Positions 44,478-52,326 of a DNA stretch of 64,000 nt are shown here, piece after piece. Below the pieces are notes generated by a model. It made no database searches. It saw only the letters and a program-made list of their open reading frames with translations, and had not been told where the DNA came from. Each line of letters starts with the position of its first letter. The stretch's first letter is position 1. The DNA comes from Bordetella pseudohinzii (GTDB lineage: Bacteria > Pseudomonadota > Gammaproteobacteria > Burkholderiales > Burkholderiaceae_B): assembly GCF_000657795.2 (NCBI RefSeq), contig NZ_JHEP02000001.1, positions 248,001-312,000 of the forward strand. Reading direction: 5' to 3'. The position numbers and the translations under genes are program-made.

Positions 44478-44687
44478 TTATTCCTTGGTTTCGATAATCC
44501 ACCACATGGCACGCGGCAAGGCGCGGCCCGTGATGGGGTGAATGTCGATGAGGTCGGCACGGGCCGACCAGCCCGAGGGTGGGCGGTAGCCGCGCACGTC
44601 GCCTTCGCCGTGCCAGCGGCGGGCGCGTACTGCGCCGGGCGCATAGATCGCCGCCATGCGTGGGCGGCTGGTGGTGGTGCGGGTCAT
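44478..44687 (-). CDS. Small conserved-looking hypothetical protein
   Basis: A 69-aa basic protein (TRTTTSRPRMAAIYAPGAVR, SGWSARADLIDIHPITGRAL, MWWIIETKE). AAGGAG 8 nt before the ATG is a strong ribosome-binding site, and it follows ParB on the same strand, so it is likely expressed. No known domain is recognised and there is no signal peptide. Function is unknown. Confidence 0.65.
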   Translation of the reverse strand: MTRTTTSRPRMAAIYAPGAVRARRWHGEGDVRGYRPPSGWSARADLIDIHPITGRALPRAMWWIIETKE

Positions 44688-44707
44688 GGGGGCTTCTCCT
44701 TCAAGCG

Positions 44708-44736
44708 AAGCGCCCCGGTCGAGTGCCGGGGCGCTT
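44708..44736. other. Perfect 11-bp stem-loop between ParB and the small gene
   Basis: AAGCGCCCCGG, 7-nt loop, CCGGGGCGCTT lies directly before the Shine-Dalgarno sequence of the gene at 44687. There is no T-run on the minus strand. It may separate expression of ParB from the downstream gene and resembles the hairpins of the nearby array. Confidence 0.55.
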
Positions 44737-44750
44737 GCCTTCGGCGCGGG

Positions 44751-46799
44751 TCAAGCGGCCAGCGCCTCGGCGGGTTCATCCGCCATTGCCTCGGCATCCT
44801 CCGGGGCGTCCTGCGCCTGCGTTTCCTGCGGCGCAGCTTCCGGGCCTTCGGTGTTGAAGATGGCGGGCATCCAGCCCGTACCATCGGCCAGCCGTTCCGC
44901 TTCGCTGGCAATGTCGGCCTTCTTCAACTTCGCCAGTCGGGCAGCGTGCGACGGTGCGAATTCGCCCACGGCTTCCAGAATCGCGGCCTTCGGCACATGC
45001 TGGAAATACCCGTCTGCGGTGGGCTGCCACCATGCGGCCATGTCCAGCCCCACAGCCTGCGCCAGTTCCGCGCCCGGCTGGTGTGCCGTGGCGCGAGGCG
45101 TCACCACGTCCACGGTCGCCGCTACGCATACCGCCAGCAGCCGCACCAGTTCGCCTTGCTCCATCGCCAGCAGCGCGACGAACAGTTCGGCGCTGTCCTG
45201 CGGCAGCGCTTCGCCCGCGACCTGCTGCAACTCGCGCAGGGCGACGGCGGCGGGCGACTCGGGCCAGTCGGGGGCCATGCCTTCCAGCCGGTCTTGCACT
45301 TTCAGGCTCACGCCCAGCGGCAAGTCGTGGCCGTAGTGGTTGTCCTGCAAGACGCTCTGCACCATGCCATGCACCAGCGCGGCCAGCGCGACTTGCGGAT
45401 GGCGGGCGACTTCGATTTGCAGCGCGGCGGTGCGGTGCGCGCTCAAGCGCTGCGCCAGCCGGTCGGACAGGCTCGCGGCCTTGGGCTGCTCGGTGTCCTC
45501 GCCTTCGTCGTCGTTCCCTGCTTCGCCTTCCGCGCTGCCGAAACCCTGCCGCAAGCGTTCCAGCGTGCGCAGCGCCTTGGCCTCTGCCTCGCGCAGCAGC
45601 CCGCGATGAATCACGGCTTCGCCGCTGCGGTCGAGGGTGACGATGGCACCGGCCACGGCGCGCACATCCGGGGCGTAGCCCTGCAAGGCTTCCTCCACGG
45701 CTTGCAGTTCCCCGGCAACCTGTTCGCGGCGCGGTTCCAGCGCTTCGGTCTTGTCCTCGTCCTCGGCGTCGTAGGCTTCTTCCAGTTCGGCGTCGATCTT
45801 GTCGAGGCGGGTTTGCAGCGAGGCGATGCGGCGGGCTTCGCGGGCGTTCGGTTCGCGGCGCTGGCGCGGCGCGTTCTGGAACGCCTGCCGCTCGGCGTAG
45901 CTCATGTGCGGCACGGCTTCGACCCACGCCCAACCCTCGGCGCGCACGTCCCCGGTCAGCGCATCCAGCTTGCCACGCACCAGCGTTTTCAGCAGCGCGG
46001 CGTCGGTCAGGTAGGTTCCGGCATCGCCTTCCGCGAACAGGTCGCGGCGGATGCCGCCGCCCGCCGCCGTGTAGGCGTCCAGCCCGGCGAAGCGCACCAG
46101 CGGATGCGTGGCGTCGATTTCGCGTTCGGTCAGGCGTTCGCGCAGCGCGGACGCGCCACGCTGCCATTCGGGCGCACCGTAGAACGCGCTTTCCTGCGCG
46201 GCGTGGTCGTCGGTGATGGTCAGGGCCATCAACTGTTCCAGCGTGACGGCTCCGCCCCGGTAGTCGGCCAGCAGGCGCGGCGAGACGTTGGCGAGTTTGA
46301 GACGGCGCTGCACCACCAGCGGGGTCACGCCGAAGTCGGCGGCAATGTCTTCGATGGGGCGGCCTTCCTTGACCAGTGCGGCGAACGCCTCGAACTGGTC
46401 GGCCGGGTGCATCTGCTCGCGCAGCAGGTTTTCCGCGAGGCTGACGGTACGGGCCGAAGCGTCGGGCACCAGCAGGCACGCCACTTCGTAGTCGGCAGGG
46501 ATGCGCTTCTTCTTCGCCAGCAGCTTCAAGGCGGTCAGGCGGCGGTCGCCAGCCACCACTTCGTAATGCTCGCCATCAGCGGCAAGGATGACGACGAGGT
46601 TTTGCAGCGGGCCGACGCGGGCAATGCTCGCGGCCAGTTCGGGGATGGACATGCGCGAGGTCGTCCGCGCGTTGCGCTTGGAGCGGCGCGGCAGCAACTG
46701 CGAGAGCGGAACCAAAATCAGGTTCTTGCTCGGGTCGGCCACTTCCAGCGGCGCGGCGGTTTCGATGGCGATGGTTTCGGTTTTCAGGACGGCGTTCAT
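44751..46799 (-). CDS. parB: Large ParB/RepB/Spo0J-family protein
   Basis: A 682-aa protein. The N-terminal ParB/sulfiredoxin fold is clear: LVPLSQLLPRRSKRNAR, VGPLQNLVVILA, YEVVAGDRRLTALKLL (the GxRR-type box), AENLLREQMHPADQFEAFAALVKEGRPIEDIAADFGVTPLVVQRRLKLANVSP with a helix-turn-helix. A long acidic helical extension follows (AELEEAYDAEDEDKTEALEPRREQVAGELQ) that ordinary ParB lacks. It is far from parA, so it may serve ICE maintenance or gene control rather than a simple parAB pair. Confidence 0.92.
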   Translation of the reverse strand: MNAVLKTETIAIETAAPLEVADPSKNLILVPLSQLLPRRSKRNARTTSRMSIPELAASIARVGPLQNLVVILAADGEHYEVVAGDRRLTALKLLAKKKRIPADYEVACLLVPDASARTVSLAENLLREQMHPADQFEAFAALVKEGRPIEDIAADFGVTPLVVQRRLKLANVSPRLLADYRGGAVTLEQLMALTITDDHAAQESAFYGAPEWQRGASALRERLTEREIDATHPLVRFAGLDAYTAAGGGIRRDLFAEGDAGTYLTDAALLKTLVRGKLDALTGDVRAEGWAWVEAVPHMSYAERQAFQNAPRQRREPNAREARRIASLQTRLDKIDAELEEAYDAEDEDKTEALEPRREQVAGELQAVEEALQGYAPDVRAVAGAIVTLDRSGEAVIHRGLLREAEAKALRTLERLRQGFGSAEGEAGNDDEGEDTEQPKAASLSDRLAQRLSAHRTAALQIEVARHPQVALAALVHGMVQSVLQDNHYGHDLPLGVSLKVQDRLEGMAPDWPESPAAVALRELQQVAGEALPQDSAELFVALLAMEQGELVRLLAVCVAATVDVVTPRATAHQPGAELAQAVGLDMAAWWQPTADGYFQHVPKAAILEAVGEFAPSHAARLAKLKKADIASEAERLADGTGWMPAIFNTEGPEAAPQETQAQDAPEDAEAMADEPAEALAA

Positions 46800-46878
46800 G
46801 GTGATGACTCCTTGCGGTTAGGGATGCAGCAGCGAGAGGAGCGGCAAGGGCTGCTGCCTGCCCCTGCCGCGTGGGGAT

Positions 46879-47706
46879 TCAGGCTTTCAACTGGCGCATG
46901 CCATCGGCCAGCAGCCAAAGCGCACGGTTGAGGCGGATGTTTTGGTCGATGCCCTGCACCGGGCGGGTTTGCTGGCGGCGTCCGTTGGCGCTGCGCCCGC
47001 GCAGGCCGCCTTGGGTCAGGTTCTCTTGCGTGCGGTTGAACACGCTCCACAAGTCCGGGCGGCGGTCATCAAAGCGGCGCGGCATCAGGATTTGCGATTC
47101 CGTGATGGGCGCGGGCTTGTCGGGGTCGTCGTACTTGAGGGCCAGCGCGGCGCGGGCGAACACTTCGGATTCGCCATCGTTCAAGGTGATGGCGCGCATG
47201 GAATCGCGGGATTCCTGCACACGGTCGAAGCCGCGCAAGACTTCGTAAGCGCCTTCGATGACGGAACCGGCCACGTCGCCTTTGTGCGGCACGCGCACGT
47301 CTGCCACCGTGTCGCCGCAGACAAGGCCATTGCTGCACACGAACCGGAACATTCCGGCCAGCATCTGATAGCTGCTCGTGCCGTCATGCGAGTTCAACAG
47401 CACGATTTCATTGGCTTCCGCTCCGTTGATCTGGCTGGCGTGGCGCAGGCGCAGCATGTGCTTGGTGTAGTCGCGGCGGTCGTCGTGGCGCACGCGGGTT
47501 TGCGCTGCCATGAAGGGTTCAAACCCTTCCTTGCGCAGTTCTGCCAGCACGGCGGCGGTGGGGATGTAGGCGTACCGTTCGGAACGGCTTTCGTGCGGGG
47601 CGTCCGCGAAGATGGACGGCGCGACCTTGCGGATTTGATCGTCGGACAGCGGGTAATCGCTGCGCAGCGACGGGGAACGGGAAGCGAATCGGGATGCGAG
47701 TTGCAT
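46879..47706 (-). CDS. DUF932 domain protein
   Basis: A 275-aa protein of the DUF932 (phage/plasmid-like TIGR03299-related) family: ETVIEG-like core blocks RSERYAYIPTAAVLAELRKEGFEPFMAAQTRVR, NEIVLLNSHDGTSSYQMLAGMFRFVCSNGLVCGDTV, and a Gly/Arg/Gln-rich hinge near the end. AGGAG 7 nt before ATG 47706 sets the start. DUF932 genes accompany replication and partition genes on many mobile elements. Activity is unknown. Confidence 0.9.
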   Translation of the reverse strand: MQLASRFASRSPSLRSDYPLSDDQIRKVAPSIFADAPHESRSERYAYIPTAAVLAELRKEGFEPFMAAQTRVRHDDRRDYTKHMLRLRHASQINGAEANEIVLLNSHDGTSSYQMLAGMFRFVCSNGLVCGDTVADVRVPHKGDVAGSVIEGAYEVLRGFDRVQESRDSMRAITLNDGESEVFARAALALKYDDPDKPAPITESQILMPRRFDDRRPDLWSVFNRTQENLTQGGLRGRSANGRRQQTRPVQGIDQNIRLNRALWLLADGMRQLKA

Positions 47707-47878
47707 TGCATTTCTCCTGACGAAAAGGGTTTGCTGTTCAAACCGCACACCGGATTCCTAGATTCGGAGCCCAGCCTTTCGGCTGTTCGGTGCGGTCGGC
47801 ACGAGGAACCCGGTTGGCCCTGTTGCCACCGTCTTTCCTGAGTTCATCGCCCGCGGCCAAAGGAGCGCGCGGACGGGG

Positions 47879-47955
47879 GCCGTCAAGGAGACAAGCGCAG
47901 GGTTGGTGCGGCCCGCAGGCGCAGCCGAGGACACGGCCCTGCGCGCCTTGACGGC
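47879..47955. repeat. Nested inverted repeats, possible long RNA stem-loop
   Basis: An outer pair GCCGTCAAGG (47879-47888)/CCTTGACGGC (47946-47955) and an inner pair GCGCAGGG (47895-47902)/CCCTGCGC (47937-47944) are collinear and would fold one ~77-nt hairpin with a 34-nt loop. The CCTTGACGGC arm recurs at 48972-48981, upstream of the second duplicated element. Confidence 0.6.
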
Positions 47956-48050
47956 ACACGGGAGCGGGCTACGGTCGCGGGTAAGGTGATGAAGTCAGGG
48001 GAGACGGCTGGACATGGCAACGGCCGTCCCTTTGTGCCGACCGCACGCAA

Positions 48051-48177
48051 GCGAAGCGCGCAGGCCCGAAGCTGGAAGCCGGGCCGAAGGCGTCAGCCGA
48101 GCGGAGCGAGGGAACGATGGAAGCCCGAAGGGGGCGAGACGCTGCAGGCGGCTCGATGCGAAGCACGACAGCGCGAC
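48051..48177. repeat. Duplicated intergenic element, copy A
   Basis: A 127-bp stretch beginning GCGAAGCGCGCAGG and ending CACGACAGCGCGAC, about 85-90 percent identical by eye to 49059-49187 in the same orientation, with a 2-bp indel. The best-conserved block is the purine-rich GAGGGAACGATGGAAGCCCG with GGGGCGAGAC. It is non-coding on both strands. Confidence 0.75.
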
Positions 48178-48415
48178 CGGCCATGCTTTTTGGCCGGGGA
48201 CGCCCATGCAGTCATGGAGATGCAGCGTGGATCTTCTGTGGTGGACAAGCAGCCTTTGCGGCATCGGTATTGCCGCGCCGGCGCAGCCGGGGCGGCGGTG
48301 TTGTAGGGGCGCCAAGCGAAGCGCGGCGGGGATGTGCCAAAGGCACTTCCCCTGGAGTGCAAGCGCCAGCGCGCAGCGCCGCGGGCGCGAAGTCATCGGC
48401 ACCAGGGCGCAGCAG

Positions 48416-48450
48416 AAAAAAAGGTGCGCCGCCCCGCAGGGCAGCGCACC
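48416..48450 (-). terminator. Strong intrinsic terminator after the gene at 48469
   Basis: On the minus strand GGTGCGC/GCGCACC with an inner GCCC/GGGC stem is followed by TTTTTTT, 18 bp after the stop codon. This is the clearest intrinsic terminator in the window. Confidence 0.88.
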
Positions 48451-48468
48451 GGATGGCACCAGGCGCGA

Positions 48469-48855
48469 TCAGTTCGCCGTCATCGTCTGCAACTGCTCGA
48501 TCACGCCGGGTTCGACGAAGACGCACGGCTGGTCGGCCGCGATCGGCACGTCGAACACCTGCGCGAAGGCTTCGCGCTTGAGGTGCGCCAGGCGGCCCGT
48601 CCGGTATGCCTGTTCGGGCTTCACGCGGCCACCGCCCGCCGGTGAGCCGCTGCGCTGCGGGTCGCACTCGACCAGCGCGACAAAGCCATCGTCGGACAGC
48701 TTCTGATGTTCGGGGCACAAGCCCCAGCCGGTTGCCGTGTGGCGCTCCATGCTCGCGCGCAGGCGGCGATCCAGCAGGACGGCGCCGGTGTCGAAGCGAG
48801 TACCGCAGACAAGGCAAACGTGTTGTTCAAGCGAAACGTGCGATTTGTCGTTCAT
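48469..48855 (-). CDS. Hypothetical ICE protein with a Cys-x2-Cys zinc-ribbon-like N-terminus
   Basis: A 128-aa protein. HVCLVCGTRFDTGAVLLDRRL followed by GLCPEHQKLSDDGFVALVE gives Cys-x2-Cys and Cys-x2-His pairs that could bind zinc. The C-terminal part ends AQVFDVPIAADQPCVFVEPGVIEQLQ. There are no membrane segments. The chosen ATG follows a weak ribosome-binding site, and upstream in-frame sequence is intergenic. It is followed by a strong terminator, so its transcript ends here. Function is unknown. Confidence 0.72.
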   Translation of the reverse strand: MNDKSHVSLEQHVCLVCGTRFDTGAVLLDRRLRASMERHTATGWGLCPEHQKLSDDGFVALVECDPQRSGSPAGGGRVKPEQAYRTGRLAHLKREAFAQVFDVPIAADQPCVFVEPGVIEQLQTMTAN

Positions 48856-49239
48856 GACGATCTCCGGTTGCACGGGCGGAATTGCCCGGAACCGTCGCCA
48901 GCACGGCGCAGCGCAAGCAGTCAGGGGTCGCAGACGGCCGCCAGGACGCAAGCGCGCAAGGCGCGTGCAGCCCTTGACGGCGAGAACGCCGTGATACGGT
49001 GCAGGGAACAGCAAGACCGCCCACACCCCGCCCACTGCACACACCCGTCTTTGGGCAAGCGAAGCGCGCAGGCACGGATCATCGAGCCGGGCCGGAGGCG
49101 TCAGCCGAGCGAAGCGAGGGAACGATGGAAGCCCGAATGGGGCGAGACTCGCGCAGCGAGGCTCGATGCGCAGCACGACAGCGCGACGGCGGCACACCGG
49201 GACGCCATGAGCCTTTGTGTGTTGCTCACTTGCACAATG
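48856..49239. other. Non-coding region upstream of arsR
   Basis: 384 bp without a supportable gene. It contains a second CCTTGACGGC arm (48972-48981) and copy B of the duplicated element. The GC content falls sharply in the last 30 bp, where the arsR promoter and operator begin. Confidence 0.5.
49059..49187. repeat. Duplicated intergenic element, copy B
   Basis: 129 bp, matching copy A (48051-48177) over its whole length, same orientation, spaced about 1 kb apart with the 128-aa gene between them. Both copies are preceded by CCTTGACGGC, 95 and 78 bp upstream. Confidence 0.75.
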
Positions 49240-49265
49240 ATTCAATAAATGTTGTATTATCGAAT
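49240..49265. promoter_or_regulatory. ArsR operator-like imperfect dyad
   Basis: ATTCAATAA, 8 bp, TTATCGAAT form an inverted repeat with one mismatch, in an AT-rich island directly before arsR. Size and AT-rich arms fit ArsR/SmtB operators. It overlaps an in-frame ATG at 49249, which argues for the later start at 49267. Confidence 0.6.
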
Positions 49266-49266
49266 A

Positions 49267-49593
49267 ATGAATGAAGATCAAGCCGTTTCCGCCCTCGGTG
49301 CCTTGGCTCACACCCAGCGGCTGCGCGTATTTCGCGCCCTGGTGGTCGCCGGCCCCGAGGGACTGACGCCCAGCGTCCTTGCCGACCAGCTCGACGTGGC
49401 CCGTAACTCCCTGTCCTTCCACTTGAAGGAATTGGCCCATGCCGGGCTCGTCACCATCGAGCAGCAGGGCCGCAATCTGATCTACCGCGCCGACTTCGCC
49501 CGGATGAACGGTTTGCTCGGCTACATGACCGAGCACTGCTGCCAAGGCGGTGTCTGCGAGGTTTCCGACACAACCACCCGCTGCGACTGCTGA
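49267..49593 (+). CDS. arsR: ArsR-family arsenite-responsive repressor
   Basis: A 108-aa winged-helix repressor of the ArsR/SmtB family (ALGALAHTQRLRVFRALVVAGPEGLTPSVLADQLDVARNSLSFHLKELAHAGLV). Cys residues suitable for As(III) sensing are near the C-terminus (EHCCQGGVCEVS, RCDC), not in the classic ELCVC helix, so it belongs to the C-terminal-Cys type. It probably represses the downstream arsenic operon, starting 4 bp from arsC, by binding the dyad at 49240. Confidence 0.93.
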   Translation: MNEDQAVSALGALAHTQRLRVFRALVVAGPEGLTPSVLADQLDVARNSLSFHLKELAHAGLVTIEQQGRNLIYRADFARMNGLLGYMTEHCCQGGVCEVSDTTTRCDC

Positions 49594-49597
49594 CGCC

Positions 49598-50086
49598 ATG
49601 ACCACCTACAACGCCTTGTTCATCTGCACGGGCAACTCCGCCCGCTCCATCCTTGCCGAAGGCTTGCTAAACGAGCTAGGCCAAGGTCGCTTCCATGCCT
49701 ATTCCGCCGGCAGTCACCCAAAGGGCGAGGTTCACCCGCTGGCGCTTGCCACGCTGGAGCGGCTGCGCCTGCCGACAACCGGCTACCGCAGCAAGAGCTG
49801 GGACGAGTTCGTGAAACCCGACGCGCCGGTGTTCGATTTCATCTTCACCGTCTGCGATAACGCCGCCGGCGAGGCGTGTCCGCTGTGGCCGGGCAAGCCC
49901 GTGTCGGCCCATTGGGGCGTACCCGACCCGGTTGCGGTCGAAGGCACCGAGGAACAGCAGCGCAAAGCGTTCCTCGATGCGGCGATCACGCTGCGTCGGC
50001 GCATTGAGCTGTTCCTGTCGCTGCCATTGCAGCGTCTCGATGCCATGTCGTTGCAGCGCGAGCTGCGCGACATTGGCCGCCAGTGA
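49598..50086 (+). CDS. arsC: Arsenate reductase, low-molecular-weight phosphatase type
   Basis: A 162-aa enzyme with the phosphatase loop FICTGNSARS (Cys10, Arg16) and the DP motif PDPVAVEGTEEQQRKAF, the LMW protein-tyrosine-phosphatase/ArsC fold. It reduces As(V) to As(III). The FTVCDNAAGEACPLWPGKP region carries the extra Cys pair used by thioredoxin-coupled ArsC. It lies 4 bp after arsR and 9 bp before acr3, so it belongs to the same operon. Confidence 0.92.
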   Translation: MTTYNALFICTGNSARSILAEGLLNELGQGRFHAYSAGSHPKGEVHPLALATLERLRLPTTGYRSKSWDEFVKPDAPVFDFIFTVCDNAAGEACPLWPGKPVSAHWGVPDPVAVEGTEEQQRKAFLDAAITLRRRIELFLSLPLQRLDAMSLQRELRDIGRQ

Positions 50087-50095
50087 GGCCCCCCG

Positions 50096-51172
50096 ATGAC
50101 CGCAACCGATACCGCCGGCCCCGCGCCGGCCACCTCCGCAATGAACGGCTTTGAGCGTTACCTGACGCTGTGGGTGGCGGTGTGCATCGTTGCCGGCATC
50201 GCGCTCGGCCAGTTCGTGCCGGGCGTGTTCCAGGCCATCGGCCGCATGGAAATCGCCCAGGTAAACCTGCCGGTCGGGCTGTTGATCTGGGTGATGATCG
50301 TGCCGATGCTACTGAAAGTGGACTTCGGCGCGCTCGGCCAGGTCGGGCAGCACTGGCGCGGAATCGGCGTCACCCTGTTCGTCAACTGGGCGGTCAAGCC
50401 GTTCTCGATGGCGCTGCTGGCGTGGATCTTCATTCGTCAGGTCTTCGCCGACTGGCTGCCGGCTGACCAGCTCGACAGCTACATCGCCGGCCTGATCCTG
50501 CTGGCCGCTGCCCCATGTACCGCAATGGTGTTCGTCTGGAGCCGGCTGACCGGCGGCGATCCGGTGTTCACGCTCTCACAGGTGGCTTTGAACGACACCA
50601 TCATGGTGTTTGCCTTCGCGCCGCTCGTCGGCCTGCTGCTGGGCCTGTCGGCCATTACGGTGCCGTGGGACACGCTGCTGGTGTCGGTGGTGCTCTACAT
50701 CGTCATCCCGGTCATCCTCGCGCAGCTCTGGCGTCGTGCGCTGCTGCGCCGGGGCCAAGCCGCGTTCGACCGGACACTGGAACGCATCGGCCCGCTGTCG
50801 ATCGCGGCGCTGCTGCTGACGCTGGTGTTGCTGTTCGCCTTCCAAGGCGAAGCCATCCTGCGTCAACCGCTGGTGATTGCCATGCTGGCCGTGCCCATTC
50901 TGATCCAAGTGTTCTTCAACTCCGGGTTGGCGTACTGGCTCAACCGCAAGGTAGGCGAGAAGCACAGCATCGCCGGCCCCTCGGCGCTGATCGGCGCATC
51001 CAATTTCTTCGAGCTGGCCGTGGCCGCCGCGATCAGCCTATTCGGCTTCCATTCCGGCGCAGCACTCGCAACAGTGGTCGGCGTGCTCATCGAGGTGCCG
51101 GTGATGCTGCTGGTGGTGCGCGTGGTCAACCGCTCGCGTGGCTGGTACGAACGCCGCGCGACCGCTTCGTAA
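50096..51172 (+). CDS. acr3: Acr3-type arsenite efflux permease
   Basis: A 358-aa inner-membrane protein of the ACR3 (BASS superfamily) group with ten hydrophobic segments. The diagnostic AAPCTAMVFVWSRLTGGDPVFTLSQVALNDTIM carries the essential Cys, and FFNSGLAYWLNRKV, GPSALIGASNFFELAVAAAISLFG are conserved. It exports As(III) by proton antiport. It follows arsC by 9 bp and precedes the second arsC. Confidence 0.95.
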   Translation: MTATDTAGPAPATSAMNGFERYLTLWVAVCIVAGIALGQFVPGVFQAIGRMEIAQVNLPVGLLIWVMIVPMLLKVDFGALGQVGQHWRGIGVTLFVNWAVKPFSMALLAWIFIRQVFADWLPADQLDSYIAGLILLAAAPCTAMVFVWSRLTGGDPVFTLSQVALNDTIMVFAFAPLVGLLLGLSAITVPWDTLLVSVVLYIVIPVILAQLWRRALLRRGQAAFDRTLERIGPLSIAALLLTLVLLFAFQGEAILRQPLVIAMLAVPILIQVFFNSGLAYWLNRKVGEKHSIAGPSALIGASNFFELAVAAAISLFGFHSGAALATVVGVLIEVPVMLLVVRVVNRSRGWYERRATAS

Positions 51173-51188
51173 TCTTCAAGGTCATCCC

Positions 51189-51611
51189 ATGAGCACCATC
51201 ACGATCTACCACAACCCCGCCTGCGGCACCTCGCGCAACGTGCTCGGACTGATCCGCAACAGCGGCGAAGAACCGACCATCATCGAGTACCTGAAAACGC
51301 CGCCCGACCGCGACACGCTCCAGGCGTTGATCGCCGCGATGGGCGTGCCGCTGCGCGCTGTGCTGCGCGAGAAAGGCACACCCTATGCCGAACTCGACCT
51401 GGGCAATCCGAAGTGGAGCGATGACGACCTGATCGGTTTCATGCTCCAGCATCCCATTCTCATCAACCGGCCGATCGTGGTCACGCCGCTGGGCACGAAA
51501 CTGTGTCGGCCCTCGGAAACCGTGCTCGATCTGCTGCCGCAGCCGCAGCGCGGCGCGTTCAACAAGGAAGACGGCGAGCCGGTGGTCGATCAGGACGGCC
51601 GCCGTGTCTGA
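51189..51611 (+). CDS. arsC: Arsenate reductase, glutaredoxin-coupled type
   Basis: A 140-aa ArsC of the E. coli plasmid type: [20 protein letters not shown] (catalytic Cys12), EYLKTPP, and [19 protein letters not shown] with the conserved Arg. It gives the operon a second, unrelated As(V) reductase using glutaredoxin/glutathione. The ATG at 51189 is chosen; an earlier in-frame start lies inside acr3. It overlaps arsH by 8 bp. Confidence 0.94.
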   Translation: MSTITIYHNPACGTSRNVLGLIRNSGEEPTIIEYLKTPPDRDTLQALIAAMGVPLRAVLREKGTPYAELDLGNPKWSDDDLIGFMLQHPILINRPIVVTPLGTKLCRPSETVLDLLPQPQRGAFNKEDGEPVVDQDGRRV

Positions 51612-52326
51612 ATCCCGTCTCGACCTGCCGAACATCGACACGGCGCTGTTCCAGCAACCGGACACCGAACATCTGTTCGCGCCGGCACGGGCCACGCACG
51701 CGCCGCGCTTCCTGCTGCTCTATGGTTCGCTGCGCGAACGCTCGTTCAGCCGCCTCGCAGCCGAAGAAGCCGCACGCATCCTGCGGGCGCTGGGCGGCGA
51801 GACCCGATTGTTCAATCCGTCCGAGCTGCCTCTGGTGGACGATGCGCCGGCCGATCACCCGAAGGTCAAGGAACTGCACGAACTGGTGCAATGGGCCGAG
51901 GGCATGGTGTGGAGTTCGCCGGAGCGCCACGGCGCGATGACCGGCCTGATGAAGACCCAAATCGACTGGATTCCGCTGTCGGTCGGCGCGGTGCGCCCGA
52001 CCCAGGGCAAGACGCTGGCGGTGATGCAGGTATCGGGCGGCTCGCAGTCGTTCAACGCCGTCAACCAGATGCGCGTGCTGGGCCGCTGGATGCGGATGCT
52101 GACCATCCCGAACCAGTCCTCGGTCGCCAAGGCGTACCAGGAGTTCGACGAGGCCGGACGCATGAAGCCCTCGGCCTACTACGACCGCGTGGTGGACGTG
52201 ATGGAAGAACTGATGAAGTTCACGATGCTGACGCGCGACGTGGCACCGTACTTGGTCGATCGGTACAGCGAACGCAAGGAGAGCGCCGAGGCGTTGTCCA
52301 GACGCATGCGACAGGAGGCCATCTGA
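51604..52326 (+). CDS. arsH: ArsH, NADPH-dependent FMN reductase
   Basis: A 240-aa flavodoxin-like protein: [25 protein letters not shown], the [20 protein letters not shown] segment, and [21 protein letters not shown], all ArsH hallmarks. It oxidises organic As(III) compounds and/or detoxifies quinones and H2O2. It starts with GTG inside the end of the preceding arsC. Its stop codon overlaps the putative CTG start of chrA. Confidence 0.94.
   Translation: MSESRLDLPNIDTALFQQPDTEHLFAPARATHAPRFLLLYGSLRERSFSRLAAEEAARILRALGGETRLFNPSELPLVDDAPADHPKVKELHELVQWAEGMVWSSPERHGAMTGLMKTQIDWIPLSVGAVRPTQGKTLAVMQVSGGSQSFNAVNQMRVLGRWMRMLTIPNQSSVAKAYQEFDEAGRMKPSAYYDRVVDVMEELMKFTMLTRDVAPYLVDRYSERKESAEALSRRMRQEAI

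Larger units (their letters stand above)
47707..48415. other. Non-coding region between DUF932 and the zinc-ribbon-like gene
   Basis: About 700 bp with no supportable gene. It holds nested inverted repeats (47879-47955), one copy of a duplicated ~128-bp element (48051-48177), a CCGGCC/GGCCGG hairpin with a 9-nt loop (48177-48197), and a near-perfect 11-bp hairpin GGGGATGTGCC/GGCACTTCCCC (48328-48352, one mismatch). Open frames lack ribosome-binding sites. Confidence 0.55.

Noticed and set aside
43711-44505. A 264-codon minus-strand open frame through the hairpin region
   Set aside because: Composition follows the hairpins and GC content, there is no ribosome-binding site, and it overlaps the start of DUF736 in another frame.
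44211-46931. A 906-codon plus-strand open frame
   Set aside because: Antisense to the ParB-family gene, which has clear domain matches on the minus strand.
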